Assembly: GCF_964340395.1 (NCBI RefSeq)
Contig: NC_135554.1
Coordinates: 13,058,251 to 13,122,250 of the forward strand
Reading direction: 5' to 3'
Origin: Glandiceps talaboti
Taxonomy: Eukaryota; Hemichordata; Enteropneusta; Spengelidae
Length of the DNA stretch: 64,000 nt
This document shows positions 50,330 through 62,799 of this stretch, in pieces. Position 1 is the first letter of the stretch. Every line of letters starts with the position of its first letter. The notes under the pieces are model-generated. The model made no database searches, was not told where the DNA came from, and saw nothing but the letters and a program-made list of their open reading frames with translations. Position numbers and translations under genes: made by a program.

Positions 50330-51088
50330 AAGGAATATTAGAGAGATTATTGCAAATGCTGGAAAACATTTTCCTAATTTGAGTACTTGGTTAACATACT
50401 GAATGATCCTGAACAAATAAAAGCTTAATAAACTAAACAAACTTAAAAATAAAAAAGAAAGATTATTTAAATGACAATAACACCATTGCTCATGTAGGAT
50501 TGGATCAGTGTAAATCGCTTACTCAAAATGGCTTTATATGTTCAAAAATATTTAGATGCTGATTTTGAAACGAAAGTCAATAGTTAGCTTCAGCTCAATA
50601 GTGGTTTTGCTTTCTCCTCTGTTGAGATACTTGATTCTTCCATAATTGTTACCGACGTTTCTGCTGCAATCAAAACACTTCAATCAGGTAAAGCGTGTGA
50701 TGTTGATTGAATATTAAATGAAATGTCGAAATATGGTTCAGCCGTACTAATACCTACTTTACTTAATACAATTATGAAAAGTGAAATATTTCCATCTAAT
50801 AGTCTTTGGAGTAAAGGTTACATTGTCCCTATTCAAAAGTCTGATTAGAAAGATGACACTTAATATTATATACAAATTACTATAAGCGTTGTTAAGCTTT
50901 TTTTACGAGTTCGGGTTTAAATTAATTATAATTCAGAAGAACAATTTGTTAAATGATGAGATATTTCAATGATATAATAGATATTTTCAAAATCTTTGGT
51001 AGTAATACCTTTAATTCAATTGAACATCAATGCTTTTCTTTTGCAATGTCACTTCTTGTGCACACTGCTTAATAAATAAATAAACATG
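50330..51088 (+). pseudogene. Decayed LINE reverse transcriptase and 3' end
   Basis: From about 50630 the frame shows RT hallmarks: AAIKTLQSGKACDVD (the AxxxLxxGKxxGxD motif), ILNEMSKYG, LLNTIMKSEIFPSN, then W-KGYIVPIQKSD. The block order matches the fingers region of non-LTR retrotransposon RTs. Stops replace several codons, for example in the DG and KKGD equivalents, and the catalytic YxDD region is not recognisable. The 3' part ends in TTCTTGTGCACACTGCTTAATAAATAAATAAAC and an ATGT tail at 51088. The clade (Jockey/Nimb/CR1-like) is not resolved. Confidence 0.75.
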
Positions 51089-51775
51089 TATGTATGTATG
51101 TATATGTATGTACACATAACACGATTTTATGGTCTTCATTTCATTCAGTTCCATCTGCCTAACCCCCTCCCCATTCATCACTATAAACGTGACGTCGCAA
51201 ATTTCAGTAAGTACACTATGAGCATTCACGCGTTACCTGCCAATCGCAATATTTCATGAAAAAAGGCAATGTACTTCCTACAGACTAATCCTAACTCTGA
51301 CAAATTAAATGGCTCTGGTGATTTATGGTCTGTGTTTCGGTTAATCTAACCGACGACAATGATAAGTTGAAAACAAAGTATGTATGTACTTCTCACAGGC
51401 ACAAATCCGATTTGAAGATCACACAAAACCATTAGGAGTTGATCCTATTACTCACCAGAGCCAATGCTCTGTGTACAATAGCTTACAATACGTTAAAACC
51501 CCAGAGATAAATCTCATAAATCCATTACCTTATTTTTTTTTAAAGTAGTGAATATCATGAGATGGATTTACAATGTAAAGTCATTGTTTTTAAAGTGTCC
51601 CATTGTAATATATCAGATATCGATAACATAAGACAGTTATTATTGCATGGTAAAATATTTAATAATTACAATCATATCTTCCAATATCGATACATCATTT
51701 GTAAATTGCTCATATTTCGTTGATAAGATCAGTGTGCATGTATATATTAATCGATAAAAAGACTATTAAGCTACG

Positions 51776-52043
<268 letters not shown>

Positions 52044-53136
52044 GCATGAGTGCTTAGCTAATGATGTCTATACTAAAGTTCATAAGTCACGAATGCTGAG
52101 TATTCAAACCAGCTAATGGTACAGTTATTAATCTCTCTATTTTCTCTTCTTAGACAATGGAGTGCACATGAAAAGTTCATGAAGTCACGAATGAACCCCA
52201 ATGAGTATTACAAACCAGCTAATGGTACAGGTTTATTGAAATTCCTCTCATTTTCTCTTCTTAGACTAAAGCTATAAAAACCGCCTTTGAGAAGTAAAAT
52301 GGGATAATTGAATTACAGTTTTCTCCTGAGGGTTCTTACACGCACATGCAAGACAGCCATCTGCTTGATGGTTTAATAAATTATAAGGGGGAACACGTAC
52401 TACGTACACCTTGATCGTATTCTGGTTATTTTCTTCAGCTGTGATTTGAGTATATGATTGATCAATGACCTTCTGAGAATAATCTCATGTTAATCTTTCC
52501 ACTGCAGTTGCACTTTTGCAATTATAATTCAATTACTTTACTTCGAGAACAGTAATAAGAATAAACCTCCTAATATCTGTGACGTAGAATTGAGTTGCTA
52601 GATTCATAGTCACATTTTTGCTTGTATTAGTCCTCCGTGGCAGGGACTATTAGAGTGGATTCCGCCAGTCCCTATGGAATACGTCATATCTCAGGATGCA
52701 ATATCAAACCTGGCACAAATTAAAGGTGACATATCATATGGCACATATGCATGTCACCTGATATTATCGACAGGTGCAAATTTCACCGAATGGCGGCCAT
52801 ATCTGTAGATAAATATCTATTTTCACTCCATAAGTAAAAAACTTACAGACATTGACCTTTGACCGTGAAATTTAAATATCAAAATTATTCCTTGCTTGCA
52901 TATCACATTTAGTATACAATGCGAATGCCCTTGAGTGTAATTTGTGATTCTTTTATTATATGGTGGTCATATTTGTAGTACAAAATCATAACTTACTGCA
53001 TATTCTCAAAATTCAAAAACTTAGTGAACAGTGTCTATGAAGTCAGGTGTCTGTCCCCATATTATCAGGTGTAAGCTTTCCTTTAAAACCTTAACTTTTA
53101 ACCTTGACCTTGATTCTCATAATCAAGTTCTTTCTT

Positions 53137-53206
53137 ACATACATACACACATACATACATACATACATACATACATACATACATACATACATACATACAT
53201 ACATAC
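53137..53206 (+). repeat. (ACAT)n microsatellite
   Basis: About 17 ACAT units with one ACAC variant. Confidence 0.95.
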
Positions 53207-53739
53207 ACCAACAACAAGCTATGTTTTGTAATTTGAATGTCGAAAAACAATTGCCTCGGAATTGTGTACACGTGTACAGATACCTGGTCTCATCATATCC
53301 GTGCATTTGCGTGTCTCATTTGTGGATATGCCAATTTCAATAGCTCTGATTTATAGAGAACATACGATTGCTTGATACTCGATAGAAATGACTTCACTGT
53401 GTGTTCCCATGCAGTATAAGAATAGAAAGTAGCTGTGGTGGAATGTGTCTCACGTGTTTTCCCCTTCTAATTGGTGTGGTATTACAATTTAAGTCATGGC
53501 GTCACATGGTGAGTTTGAAATATTTGCTGATGAAATTGTGATCGGTGGATTCCACTTGCGGTACTTGGTTTTGTAGTAGTAATTAGAGTAAACATCGTGC
53601 CTCGGTAGGATGTGACCTCGCCTATTAAAAAGTCATAGTGTTTTTAAAAGCCTATCCATCATTGTATAATTAGCATTTGGAGAAATAGTTTAATTTGAGT
53701 AATTGCCACTCTGTTATGGCGAACCACGAGACGCTGCAT

Positions 53740-54166
<427 letters not shown>

Positions 54167-54356
54167 TCATTCTTCTTTCGTAAAGTAAAGTGCTCTGTCA
54201 GCTTGGAGAGGAATACTGAAACACTTCACTGACTGTACACACACCGTCACACTATACACACAGTCTGCGAGTTCACCCGCTCAACCATACACCTGGTGAT
54301 CCTTTTGGTGAAAAGGACCGTAGTGTAAATTCAACGAACTCGATCGTCTTCTTTCA

Positions 54357-54398
54357 TTTGTATGTATGTATGTATGTATGTATGTATGTATGTATGTG
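54357..54398 (+). repeat. (TATG)n microsatellite
   Basis: About 10 units. Confidence 0.95.
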
Positions 54399-55631
54399 TA
54401 CATCTGTTCGTATGTTTGTCTATCTGTCTTGCCATCTTGTGCATATATCGTTTTGGGAGCCATATCGGATGAATCTTACAATCTTTTTACATACATGTAT
54501 TTACAGCCCAATGAGAGCGCTGTTGTATTCCCTTGAAACAAGTACAAGAATTACTGTAGATATATTCAACTGAGCACAGTTTTATGGGGATTCAAGTTGA
54601 AGAATGATCTTAGTGAATAATAATTCATTTATTTTTCAGAATTTATAAAATCAATTTTATATTAAGTTAAGCTGCACGATATAACGCTGTCAACACACTT
54701 TATTCAGCAATTGTTAAAATCTGTCCAGTGACGCAAATCAATAGTGACTACGCACCTACAAAATCTAAAACAATTTTACACGACCATAGTCAGATATCAA
54801 CTCGGCTGCCCAGCTCGGATGAAACATTTAATTGTCAATCCACTATACATACTTAGTAATTTATTCACACATCAAGAATAATTTTTTTTCAAAAATAACG
54901 TAATAGCAAAAGCAAATGGACCGATGACGTAATCACTCGTAATCGACATTCATCATTACAGGCAAAATGTACGGCGTGACACAAATTTTAATGTTCAATG
55001 CCTTTCAGTGGCAAAGTAAACTACTTAGTTTCCATGGAAACACAGCATTAAATTGCCATTGATTTTTTGTTTCTTCTTCAGTGCACTCAATGTGCGTACG
55101 TCTTGCAATAAAACTGTTATCACTTTAACTTAGCAGGAAACATAATTTGCGTTATCGATCGGTTGTAACGACGTCCAGACAAAACATACTGAGGCCACTT
55201 CATCGACTCCTGACCTACATTCTACCTTAATGATCGTTGCCTTCAAGTATACATCACTGCGCTTCTGGTGACATTTAATATAATAATGCACGTATTGAAG
55301 CGCGTTTCCTGTAATTTGATATTTTGTAAGTGTTCAACAGTATAATTGTCACTTGACGCACGTCTAACGGTACCACTCGTTATGTATCCTCGATCCCCAT
55401 TCCACGGGAAACATATATACTCCTTTTAGCCATGCTAATATGTTCTTGGTTGTCTTTCCTTTTGAAATAATATCTTGCCTGTGTAACTTGTTAGTTAATC
55501 ATGTTTTTTTCCCAACTGTGGTAGACGTATGTTGGTCACATCTTGCCATCTAGGGTTCACTGGTAGAACAGAGTAATTCAATAAAATCCTACTTCGTGTA
55601 TGAGAAATGAATGAATGATCGTGTATGAACA

Positions 55632-55672
55632 CACAAATAAACAAACAAACAAACAAACAAACAAACAAAAAA

Positions 55673-55747
<75 letters not shown>

Positions 55748-55751
55748 ATAG
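55632..55751 (+). repeat. (AAAC)n(AAAT)n microsatellite
   Basis: About 8 AAAC units switching to about 20 AAAT units. Confidence 0.95.
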
Positions 55752-56504
55752 AAATGTGTCAACAATCTTCATCTTGGCAGATTCCTGTTTATTTGGGAAG
55801 AACGATAGTCGAAAACCATTAACTATATTAGAACCCCTACCATTATGTAGTCAAGTTTGTCAGAAATCTCGCATTTCGATTGGTCGACAGACCTGTTAGC
55901 GAATCCTATATATTTCCTTAAAGGCCTATTTTGCTTGTTAAATCTCGAAAGCACTGGGAAGGACAGTGATATGTATAATATACAGAGCTACATAGTCTAG
56001 GAGCGGGGAAGTAAGGACACGAGTTGCAACTGGGTTTCACCCTATTACGATCATCAGGCAACTAAAAAAACATACTTCCATACTTACAAACCAATTGCAA
56101 CCTCCCGGTTACCTATCTATTTTGCAAAGCAGGGTTCAGGCTCATGCAATCGTAATCACACTAGTACTGTAACACCGGATTTCCAAAATACCGTTCAGTG
56201 GCTCTGCTGGATAGAACAACACAGAAATCAATAACAAACTGGACATGCTACACTTTAATAGCAAGATCGCAATGTATTGCTACATTTACTAAAAGTCTGA
56301 ATACCTTACACATTCACAACATCACACGCCAACACCACATCGAATGATATGTTTCATTTTGCATATACATGTAAATAAAATGCCTTCTTTGCGTAGCTGC
56401 TACTAAAATATTTACCGCGTGACTCTGTGTCTTCTCCTTGTTTTAATGACTAGGTTCTAAAATGTATAATTGACTAAATTCGTGCTAAATTTAATCTCTT
56501 TTTT

Positions 56505-56528
56505 TTTCTCTTTCTCTCTCTCTCTCTT

Positions 56529-56587
<59 letters not shown>
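56505..56587. repeat. (CT)n/(TATC)n microsatellite
   Basis: A T/C-rich lead-in, then about 16 TATC units. Confidence 0.95.
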
Positions 56588-56680
56588 GAATAGTCATAGC
56601 ATATAAAGGTACAAATGCAACTCATTGGATCGTATATAACCACTGACTAAATACATATCCGTTTATCGTAGATTTGCTGT

Positions 56681-57110
56681 CAAGCATTTAAGGCTTTGCA
56701 CGGATTTCTAATCGTACTGTGAGAATATCACACTAGAGAGACTAGAATACATAATTTACTGAATAAAAATTCCTTATTGAATGGCACAGCCATGCCAAGG
56801 GCGCTAATGAAAGACCCATGAAAATACACGTGAATGAAAAACGTATGACCATATCCTATTACCGGTAGTATCATATGTCTTTCATTTAAATTTAATATCA
56901 AATTATTTACGACCTTGTCAAATGAAGTAGGTCGAACGTTTAATGAGAGGGGTTGTATTCTCTGTTTACTTCACATCTTTTAAAAAGTCTAGCTTTCGAA
57001 CAATAAGGTCAAAAACTACTGACTACCAATAATTTTATCTCTGTAATGATCGACTTACTTTTGTATTATCTTTACATTTGACAAGTATTCGAGCTGCTAT
57101 CATCCCAATC
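56681..57110 (+). repeat. Duplicated segment, copy 2 (lacks the LINE tail)
   Basis: Matches copy 1 at high identity on both sides of a short AATTTACTGA junction at about 56752-56763. It extends to ATCTTTACATTTGACAAGTATTCGAGCT near 57095, also present at about 49380-49408 in the copy 1 region. An insertion of about 45 bp at 56955-57000 is absent from copy 1. Confidence 0.8.
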
Positions 57111-57429
57111 TGCACATTGGTTTCAACGAACGTCAGATTGGTTTCATGTATGACCCACAGCAGCGTAAATATCCGAGGTGGGATCTGAATTCAAGTATGG
57201 TTCGTAAAATGTGTATGTACATAGTTACCCTTTATGTGAGTACCCCCCCCCCCACACACACACACACGCACACACACCGATGTGTCTGTGAATTCCAAAA
57301 GTTTCAAATACTGTTATCATTATAGTAACCAGGCGTATTTTACATGCGTTTGCTTTTTTTACTCTGAATTCTACAATTAAAAAAATGTCACCTAAAACAG
57401 AACGTGGTCTGCCTATCCTCAACAACAAT

Positions 57430-57880
57430 CATAACATTGCTACATTTTATCGTCTAGTTTGATATAAATCTGATTGACATTGCTACACTCTATCTTCTGG
57501 TTCGACAAAATAAATCTTACTAACATAGCCACATTTTATTATCTTCCTAGACAGAAATCTTTCTAATACGAAAGCCATTATATCGTGCTCACGAGATTAT
57601 GTTTTATTTTTTATTTTACAAAATGTCCCTTACTGGCTTTCATATTTCTAACATATACTTTGCTAAATTTTATTTTCTGGCTTCACAGAAAACTATTCGT
57701 ACATTTTATCGTCTGGTTTGACAAACATCATACAACTTTGTTACATTTTATCGTCTGGCTACAAAATCTTACTAACATTGCTACATGGTATCAACTGACT
57801 CGACAAAATTCTTACTAACATTGGATACAGTTCATCAACATTGTTACATTTTACTGTTTGACGTCACAGAATTATGCAGC
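57430..57880 (+). repeat. Degenerate ~55-bp tandem repeat (TACATTTTATCGTCTGG family)
   Basis: Variants of CATTGCTACATTTTATCGTC-TGG-TTCGACAAAA-TCTTACTAA recur at least seven times with short gaps, interrupted by a small GAAAGCCA-ended insert at 57570-57641. An inverted trace (AGACGATGAGCTGTAGCATTG) lies at about 58498-58520. Confidence 0.6.
57570..57641. mobile_element. 72-bp insert with GAAAGCCA termini
   Basis: Starts GAAAGCCATTA and ends TACTGGCTTTC (10 of 11 inverted). It sits inside the ~55-bp repeat array. An inverted homologue lies at 58797-58862. Confidence 0.5.
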
Positions 57881-57926
57881 ATTTAATCCTTTGAATCAAC
57901 AAAAATGTTGATACATTTTCGTGAGA

Positions 57927-58218
57927 AAGTATTACAGCTAAAATGATGTAGGCTTGGTGTTTCACTCATGGGACATTTTAGTTGTTGACACAAAGATAGA
58001 CACATTTCGAGTCAACCTAACAATAACAGAGACACAATAAACACAGCAGGATCCTTTGCCTAAACACATTGAACACTGATTAAGTATTGCTGTGCAGTAT
58101 ATAGAAACAGATTGCATGTGGACTTGATGATTTTAATGGCTGCAATTGTTTATTTTCTAATTGACATTTCAACTTGACTACTTCTACATCCCTAATGTGG
58201 ACAGCACCTATGTAATTG
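57927..58218 (+). mobile_element. Repeat family B, second copy (right terminus missing)
   Basis: Starts TTACAGCTAAAATGATGTAGGC and follows the 31937 copy through GACACAAAGATAGACACATTTCG, GATGATTTTAATGGCTGCAA and TTCTACATCCC. The right inverted terminus seen at 32250-32290 is not present. Confidence 0.6.
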
Positions 58219-58792
58219 TTTCTGTTGCATCAGAACTTGTCCGAGGGTCCGTAATAAATGTCATGTTGTATGAGTGAAACATCAACTTGAAGGCTACATC
58301 ATTTTACCGTTATCGCGTCATTTTCTTTCTTTTCTTACCGGTCAGCGGTATGGCTTATATTTCACTGAAAGTTTGGTGTATGAGATTTATTTAGTGACTC
58401 CTGATTGGCTGATGCCCTCATTTGCGCATGTTTGTAACCCTGGCTACGCCTACCTTGGGTATAAGTAGCAATGCTCATAAGATTTACTTTTTAGCAAGAC
58501 GATGAGCTGTAGCATTGTTTGTAAATACGACAGCCAGACAGCTGTTTCAGATGATGCGATTGTATTATAACTAAATTTAAATCTAACTCCGTGGGTAAAT
58601 TAAACAATAACCCTACAAAATGTCAATGTGATTACAAAACTATAGGAATTCGTTCGTTGTGCTGTATGTAACTACATGTGTGTTCAAATAATGATCATGA
58701 GTGTTCCATATAGAGAATATAAACTACCTTGATCGTATAAAATAATGGTGTACAGGGAATGATTTTTTTTTTAATTGAAACTGGTTAGATAT

Positions 58793-58918
58793 TTATGAAA
58801 GCCATTCAGGGACATTTTGTAAAATAAAAAATAAAAACTTATCTCGTGAGCACGACATAATATCTTGTGCGCACGACTTGCTAACTTGTGAGCACGACAT
58901 ACTGGATATTAACTGAGA
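58793..58918 (-). mobile_element. Inverted homologue of the 57570 insert, with CGTGAGCACGA repeats
   Basis: Contains GAAAGCCATTCAGGGACATTTTG and AAATAAAAAATAAAAAC, the reverse complement of 57574-57647, followed by three CTYGTGMGCACGA copies (58843-58908). The 57570 copy has one such motif. Confidence 0.5.
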
Positions 58919-60221
58919 TGTTAGTAAACGAAATACATCAAAACCTTTACAATATATTTACTTTCCTTGCATACCCAGCCTCCCATTCATATTTATATTA
59001 TAAAGCTAAAGATTCGTGAGGGGGTGGGGCACGTCATGGAATATTGTTGATGAAAATACGTTATCTGTCTACAATCTTAGAAAGTATATGTCCGTCAGTG
59101 TCTAAATCTGACAGGCCATAGATCTTGAAAGGTCTATGGACAGTCTCAGTCAGGAGCCGTTTGTTTACTTACAGGCCAAAGCATACACAATACATTTATT
59201 CAACATAAATTAAATATTTGATTCGACTCCATTAATTGCCTTTGATCGATTTACCGCAATACTTATAATGCCATGTCACCGCCATATGAATAACTTCACT
59301 TAATCCCGGTTCATTCGTTCAAAATATTGACAAGGTTTTCAATCCAAATGTCGTTCATTTTACACCTGTATAATAGTCTTTAGTATCCAGAATAGATTGA
59401 CGTGTACATAGAAGGGGAAACGAAGGGTAATTCGTGACAGTGTTTAGGTATACTTACGTACATACGTTACGGCTGCCTCGTTCATGTAAATATTACTGCA
59501 GAATGCTATATTTATTTATGTACCTTCTTTTATGTCAACATAACATTAAAATCATATAAATAACTAATCAAATAACTCAGGTTTAATGGAAATGGCACGT
59601 GAGTACCATATTCCAGACTTTCCGCTCAGTAAAATAGTTTATATCCGGGTGTAAAAAATCGACAGCATAATTGCGCGTTCAGTCTTTCGAGATAACGAAG
59701 ATGATGATGGCACCATTAGTAAATGGCACAATGCAATATTGGACAATGACTCTGTTTAGTTGGTTGCTAAAGTAGGTACTGCATTCAAGTGGCCTATTTG
59801 ATTAAGTAGTCCCTCAGAAGACTGGTGCCACCCCTATGAAAAAAGTGCTATGTTCAAACCTCGGCCAGGCGAGGCAGCTGTTACGACAGATACCGAGTGA
59901 GAGGAGAGACGACAAAAGGTGATCAGCGCGTGAATGTGTTGATAACGTACTCGGAGAGTCATGTATAATGTAAAATCACCCGGAAAACGTGAAAATCGTT
60001 GACTTTATGGTTTTGCTATCCTTTATCCATAGCTAACGGCAATACGAAGACTTACTAGATAAGAAACGGTAGGTGTGTAGTATTATTCATCGTATAGTTC
60101 GTTGTACTGGGTGCTTTTAACATCATATTTCATAACATGCGGTATATTATAAACTGCATACAGCCGCCTGTGTTAAATTTTCTTGAACGCCAATTGTGTA
60201 TAACCAAATGTTTGATCAGGT

Positions 60222-60306
60222 CATGACCAATGTATCTACACCGCACGATTCGCTCTATGTAGAACTTAATACATGCTACATGTACGCTGTCGTGCGGTTA
60301 TGGTCA
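60222..60306. repeat. Stem-loop upstream of the KCNE-like gene
   Basis: TGACCA...ACCGCACGA and TCGTGCGGT...TGGTCA form a stem with a perfect 9-bp core around a loop of about 43 nt. Function unknown. Confidence 0.5.
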
Positions 60307-60559
60307 ACAACGGAGCCACACAGAGAAAGAATATGTCCAATATTATTAATAGTATGGGTGGTCACAGGGGTTATTTATACACACTGAATACTCGAATGTT
60401 GTCGCTACAATTTATCTCCGTCTGTATTGTATTCCCTTTTTATGACCTGTAAACACCCTAATCCTTCGACGGCGAGGTCAAATTTGTATACATCTTTCTG
60501 AAAAGGTCAAAGTTGTCATAGGTCTTTTATTATCTGCCCCGAGACATTTAAAACCAGAG

Positions 60560-60582
60560 TGTTGTTGTTTTTCTTTCAGTTA
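60560..60582 (+). promoter_or_regulatory. Possible splice acceptor for a 5' UTR exon of the KCNE-like gene
   Basis: A pyrimidine run ending TTTTTCTTTCAG lies about 490 bp upstream of the KCNE-like ATG. It would suit a 5' UTR exon joined to the coding exon, a common arrangement in KCNE genes. It is unsupported by any transcript, and I found no convincing TATA or initiator element. Confidence 0.2.
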
Positions 60583-61067
60583 TCGTATGTAGACGGGGTT
60601 ATCGGTGGTGGTCGACTCAGCTAGCCCTCCGAGGCTAAAAGCAATCAGTCATCAAACGCTACAGGACTAAAGTAATCGTACCAGTATTATCAGCTTCTTG
60701 ACTTTATCGCAACGGCTGTCTTCGCCTGATTGAATATAGGAATAACTAAGTGATACCAATTTATACGCTGTTCGCAGCTACTTTCGCCTTTGATGGAAAT
60801 TGTGTGCTCAGCTTTGTACACCATACCTATAGTGGGGGAAGAACACTTAACGTGTGAAGTGAAGTAACTGGACAAGTGAACGAACATATCCGAAGCAGGA
60901 AGATACTCTTAGTAAGGCCTACCACCTTACCAAACTACGAACTACCTTTTTTTTAATCTCCCCGTTCGACGTCTGTTCGACCTTCCAAAATCTGGCTCCA
61001 GGATATGCTATACATCTTATAACGATCGTACGTATCCGTTGTCATAGCAATTTTAAAAGCAATAGCC

Positions 61068-61490
61068 ATGGCATACAGACTGCTTAACGACTCTTTACGA
61101 ACGACGTTTGCGCCTGAATTTACACAGGAACTGGAGGGGAACTTTACAGTAAATGTAACGTTGCTGCCAAACAGAACTTCTACTATTACCACGCAGCCGA
61201 ACGCTGAAACCGACGAAGCTTTGTTGTATATAGTAGCGGTGCTGTTATTCTATGCGTTCAGTTTGACATTGTTATTGATCAAGTACATCAAAAGTGAAAA
61301 CGAAGACATGAAATTATCATATTTGTACGAAGCATTTGTCAAGAGGGAGGACTTTGAAGTTGCTGCTCGTAAAGTCGTTGTCCCACCACCACCACCACCA
61401 CCAGCAGCACCACCACCAGCAGTAGCAGCAGAAGCAGCAGCAGCAGCGTCGGCACCGCGGAAGAAACCAGGCGCAGTGACATTTGTGTGA
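61068..61490 (+). CDS. KCNE/MinK-like single-pass membrane protein (putative K+ channel accessory subunit)
   Basis: An intact 140-aa frame with a strong start context (AGCCATGG). The N-terminus (1-50) has no signal peptide but four N-glycosylation sequons (N7, N25, N29, N35). One transmembrane helix (about 51-71, LLYIVAVLLFYAFSLTLLL) is followed at once by KYIKSENEDMKLSYLYEAF. KCNE proteins share this plan: a short glycosylated ectodomain, one TM, a juxtamembrane Y-x-(R/K)-S, then a Tyr-containing segment, and a coding region within one exon. Known members bind KCNQ-type channels and alter their gating; that role here is inference. Residues 103-128 are a Pro/Ala-rich tract from CCA/GCA-type triplets, and the protein ends RKKPGAVTFV, where T-F-V fits a class I PDZ ligand. 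Vertebrate KCNE proteins usually lack such a tail. It could instead be an unrelated type I small membrane protein. Confidence 0.6.
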   Translation: MAYRLLNDSLRTTFAPEFTQELEGNFTVNVTLLPNRTSTITTQPNAETDEALLYIVAVLLFYAFSLTLLLIKYIKSENEDMKLSYLYEAFVKREDFEVAARKVVVPPPPPPPAAPPPAVAAEAAAAASAPRKKPGAVTFV

Positions 61491-62280
61491 ATTAGAAGGA
61501 AAGTATTAAATTTAATAGCTGTTAAAGAAAGAAGTGCAATGGTGTGTTATGAATACCATGTCAAGGCCAGGCCTTGGTTTAGCGTTTGAGTACGCTCAAT
61601 CGCGCAACATACAGTGACAAACAATCATCTCACTGTAGCTACGCCGATGGAAAATATACCCTTTACGTTGTCTTGGCCAGCGAGGCCATGCTACCACGGG
61701 TTTCCAACTCATCACAGCATGTTTATATTGCATTTGATTTGCCGCGCAGTCCGATCAACGCCTGAATTGTTTAACAACGATAAAAAACGACGCACCCGAT
61801 ATATAGAAGAGATTCTTATATTTCGAAAATGATGGATTTTTAATGACACGCGAGGTGGTGCGTTGATACAACTCGCAAAACGCAACAGAGATATTGATTG
61901 TTGTTATAGCAACACTCAGTATGACGATACTTTAGTATACCATCGATTTCGCCGTAAAATTATAGTAAATTCAACAAACATTATGTTTTCTCCCTGTGGA
62001 GAGACCTGGTGGATTGCCACTAGCAACGAGTCGTGTATGTCAATTCAATGTGTGTGCAATCGGGTCAATCACCTGCCTAGCTGACTTTTTAGCAGACACA
62101 TTTTTCAATTATTATTGTAATATGGATTCCATTTATTCGTTATATATTTTAATACAATTCAGGATGACATGTGAACACACGATCAAACTCAATTCAGTTC
62201 ATCATGTTGTAGTCATCATAACCAAAAAAAACAAAAACTTTTATTTACATTTTATTCGAATTTATAAATTCAATCTTTAA
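61491..62280. other. 3' region of the KCNE-like gene
   Basis: Probably contains the 3' UTR. Short open frames here (61614-61832, 61863-62084) lack coding character. No strong AATAAA close to the stop. Confidence 0.4.
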
Positions 62281-62634
62281 AGCTGCACTAACTGTAACCA
62301 TGGCAACTTGAGTATTATTTCTCCGATCAGCAAACAAGCAATATATTCACTGAAAATTGTTAAAATACCAATTAATAGAGACTGCACATGCTAATTAGAT
62401 ATTGGTTTTATCCATAAATACTACTGTAACAGGCTTGTCAGTTGATTTTAGTGTGCGGACTCAAAAATCAATTTGATTGGATTCATTGGTACCATATTAT
62501 ATTTAGAGTTACACAGAATACTTTTACCCATGGGTAATTTAATATTGTTCAGGGTGTACGATATTTCGAGTATGTCATATCTAGCAAAACTGGGTTTTAA
62601 AAAAGAAAACATTCCAGTTGCAGCTAGTACAGCT
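62281..62634 (+). mobile_element. Repeat family A copy with clear inverted termini
   Basis: The left terminus AGCTGCACTAACTGTAAC and the right terminus (reverse complement AGCTGTACTAGCTGCAAC) differ only by transitions across 18 bp. TTAA precedes the left end (62277-62280); the right flank TTCC is degraded. The interior shares order and sequence with the copies at 19089 and 25664. The long open frame across part of it is a repeat artefact. Confidence 0.7.
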
Positions 62635-62799
62635 TTCCAGTTCGTAAATTATCCCATGTCATCTACATTGTATATCACAGTTTATTTCCATGTCTATAAT
62701 ATGACGACTGGTTGTCATCCGACAAACAATATGTCGAACATTTATATCCCTAAAACCATTTATTTATAGAGAATTATATATTTCCTTTGTTATAATTAT

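Larger units (their letters stand above)
58920..61067. other. Upstream region of the KCNE-like gene
   Basis: Free of long microsatellites and somewhat less AT-skewed than the rest. It holds the stem-loop at 60222-60306 and a possible splice acceptor at 60580. Non-coding 5' exons may lie here. Confidence 0.4.

Noticed and set aside
59780-59875. tRNA or SINE from TGATTAAGTAG and GTTCAAACCTCGG
   Set aside because: The A-box and B-box-like strings are too far from consensus, and no cloverleaf can be drawn.
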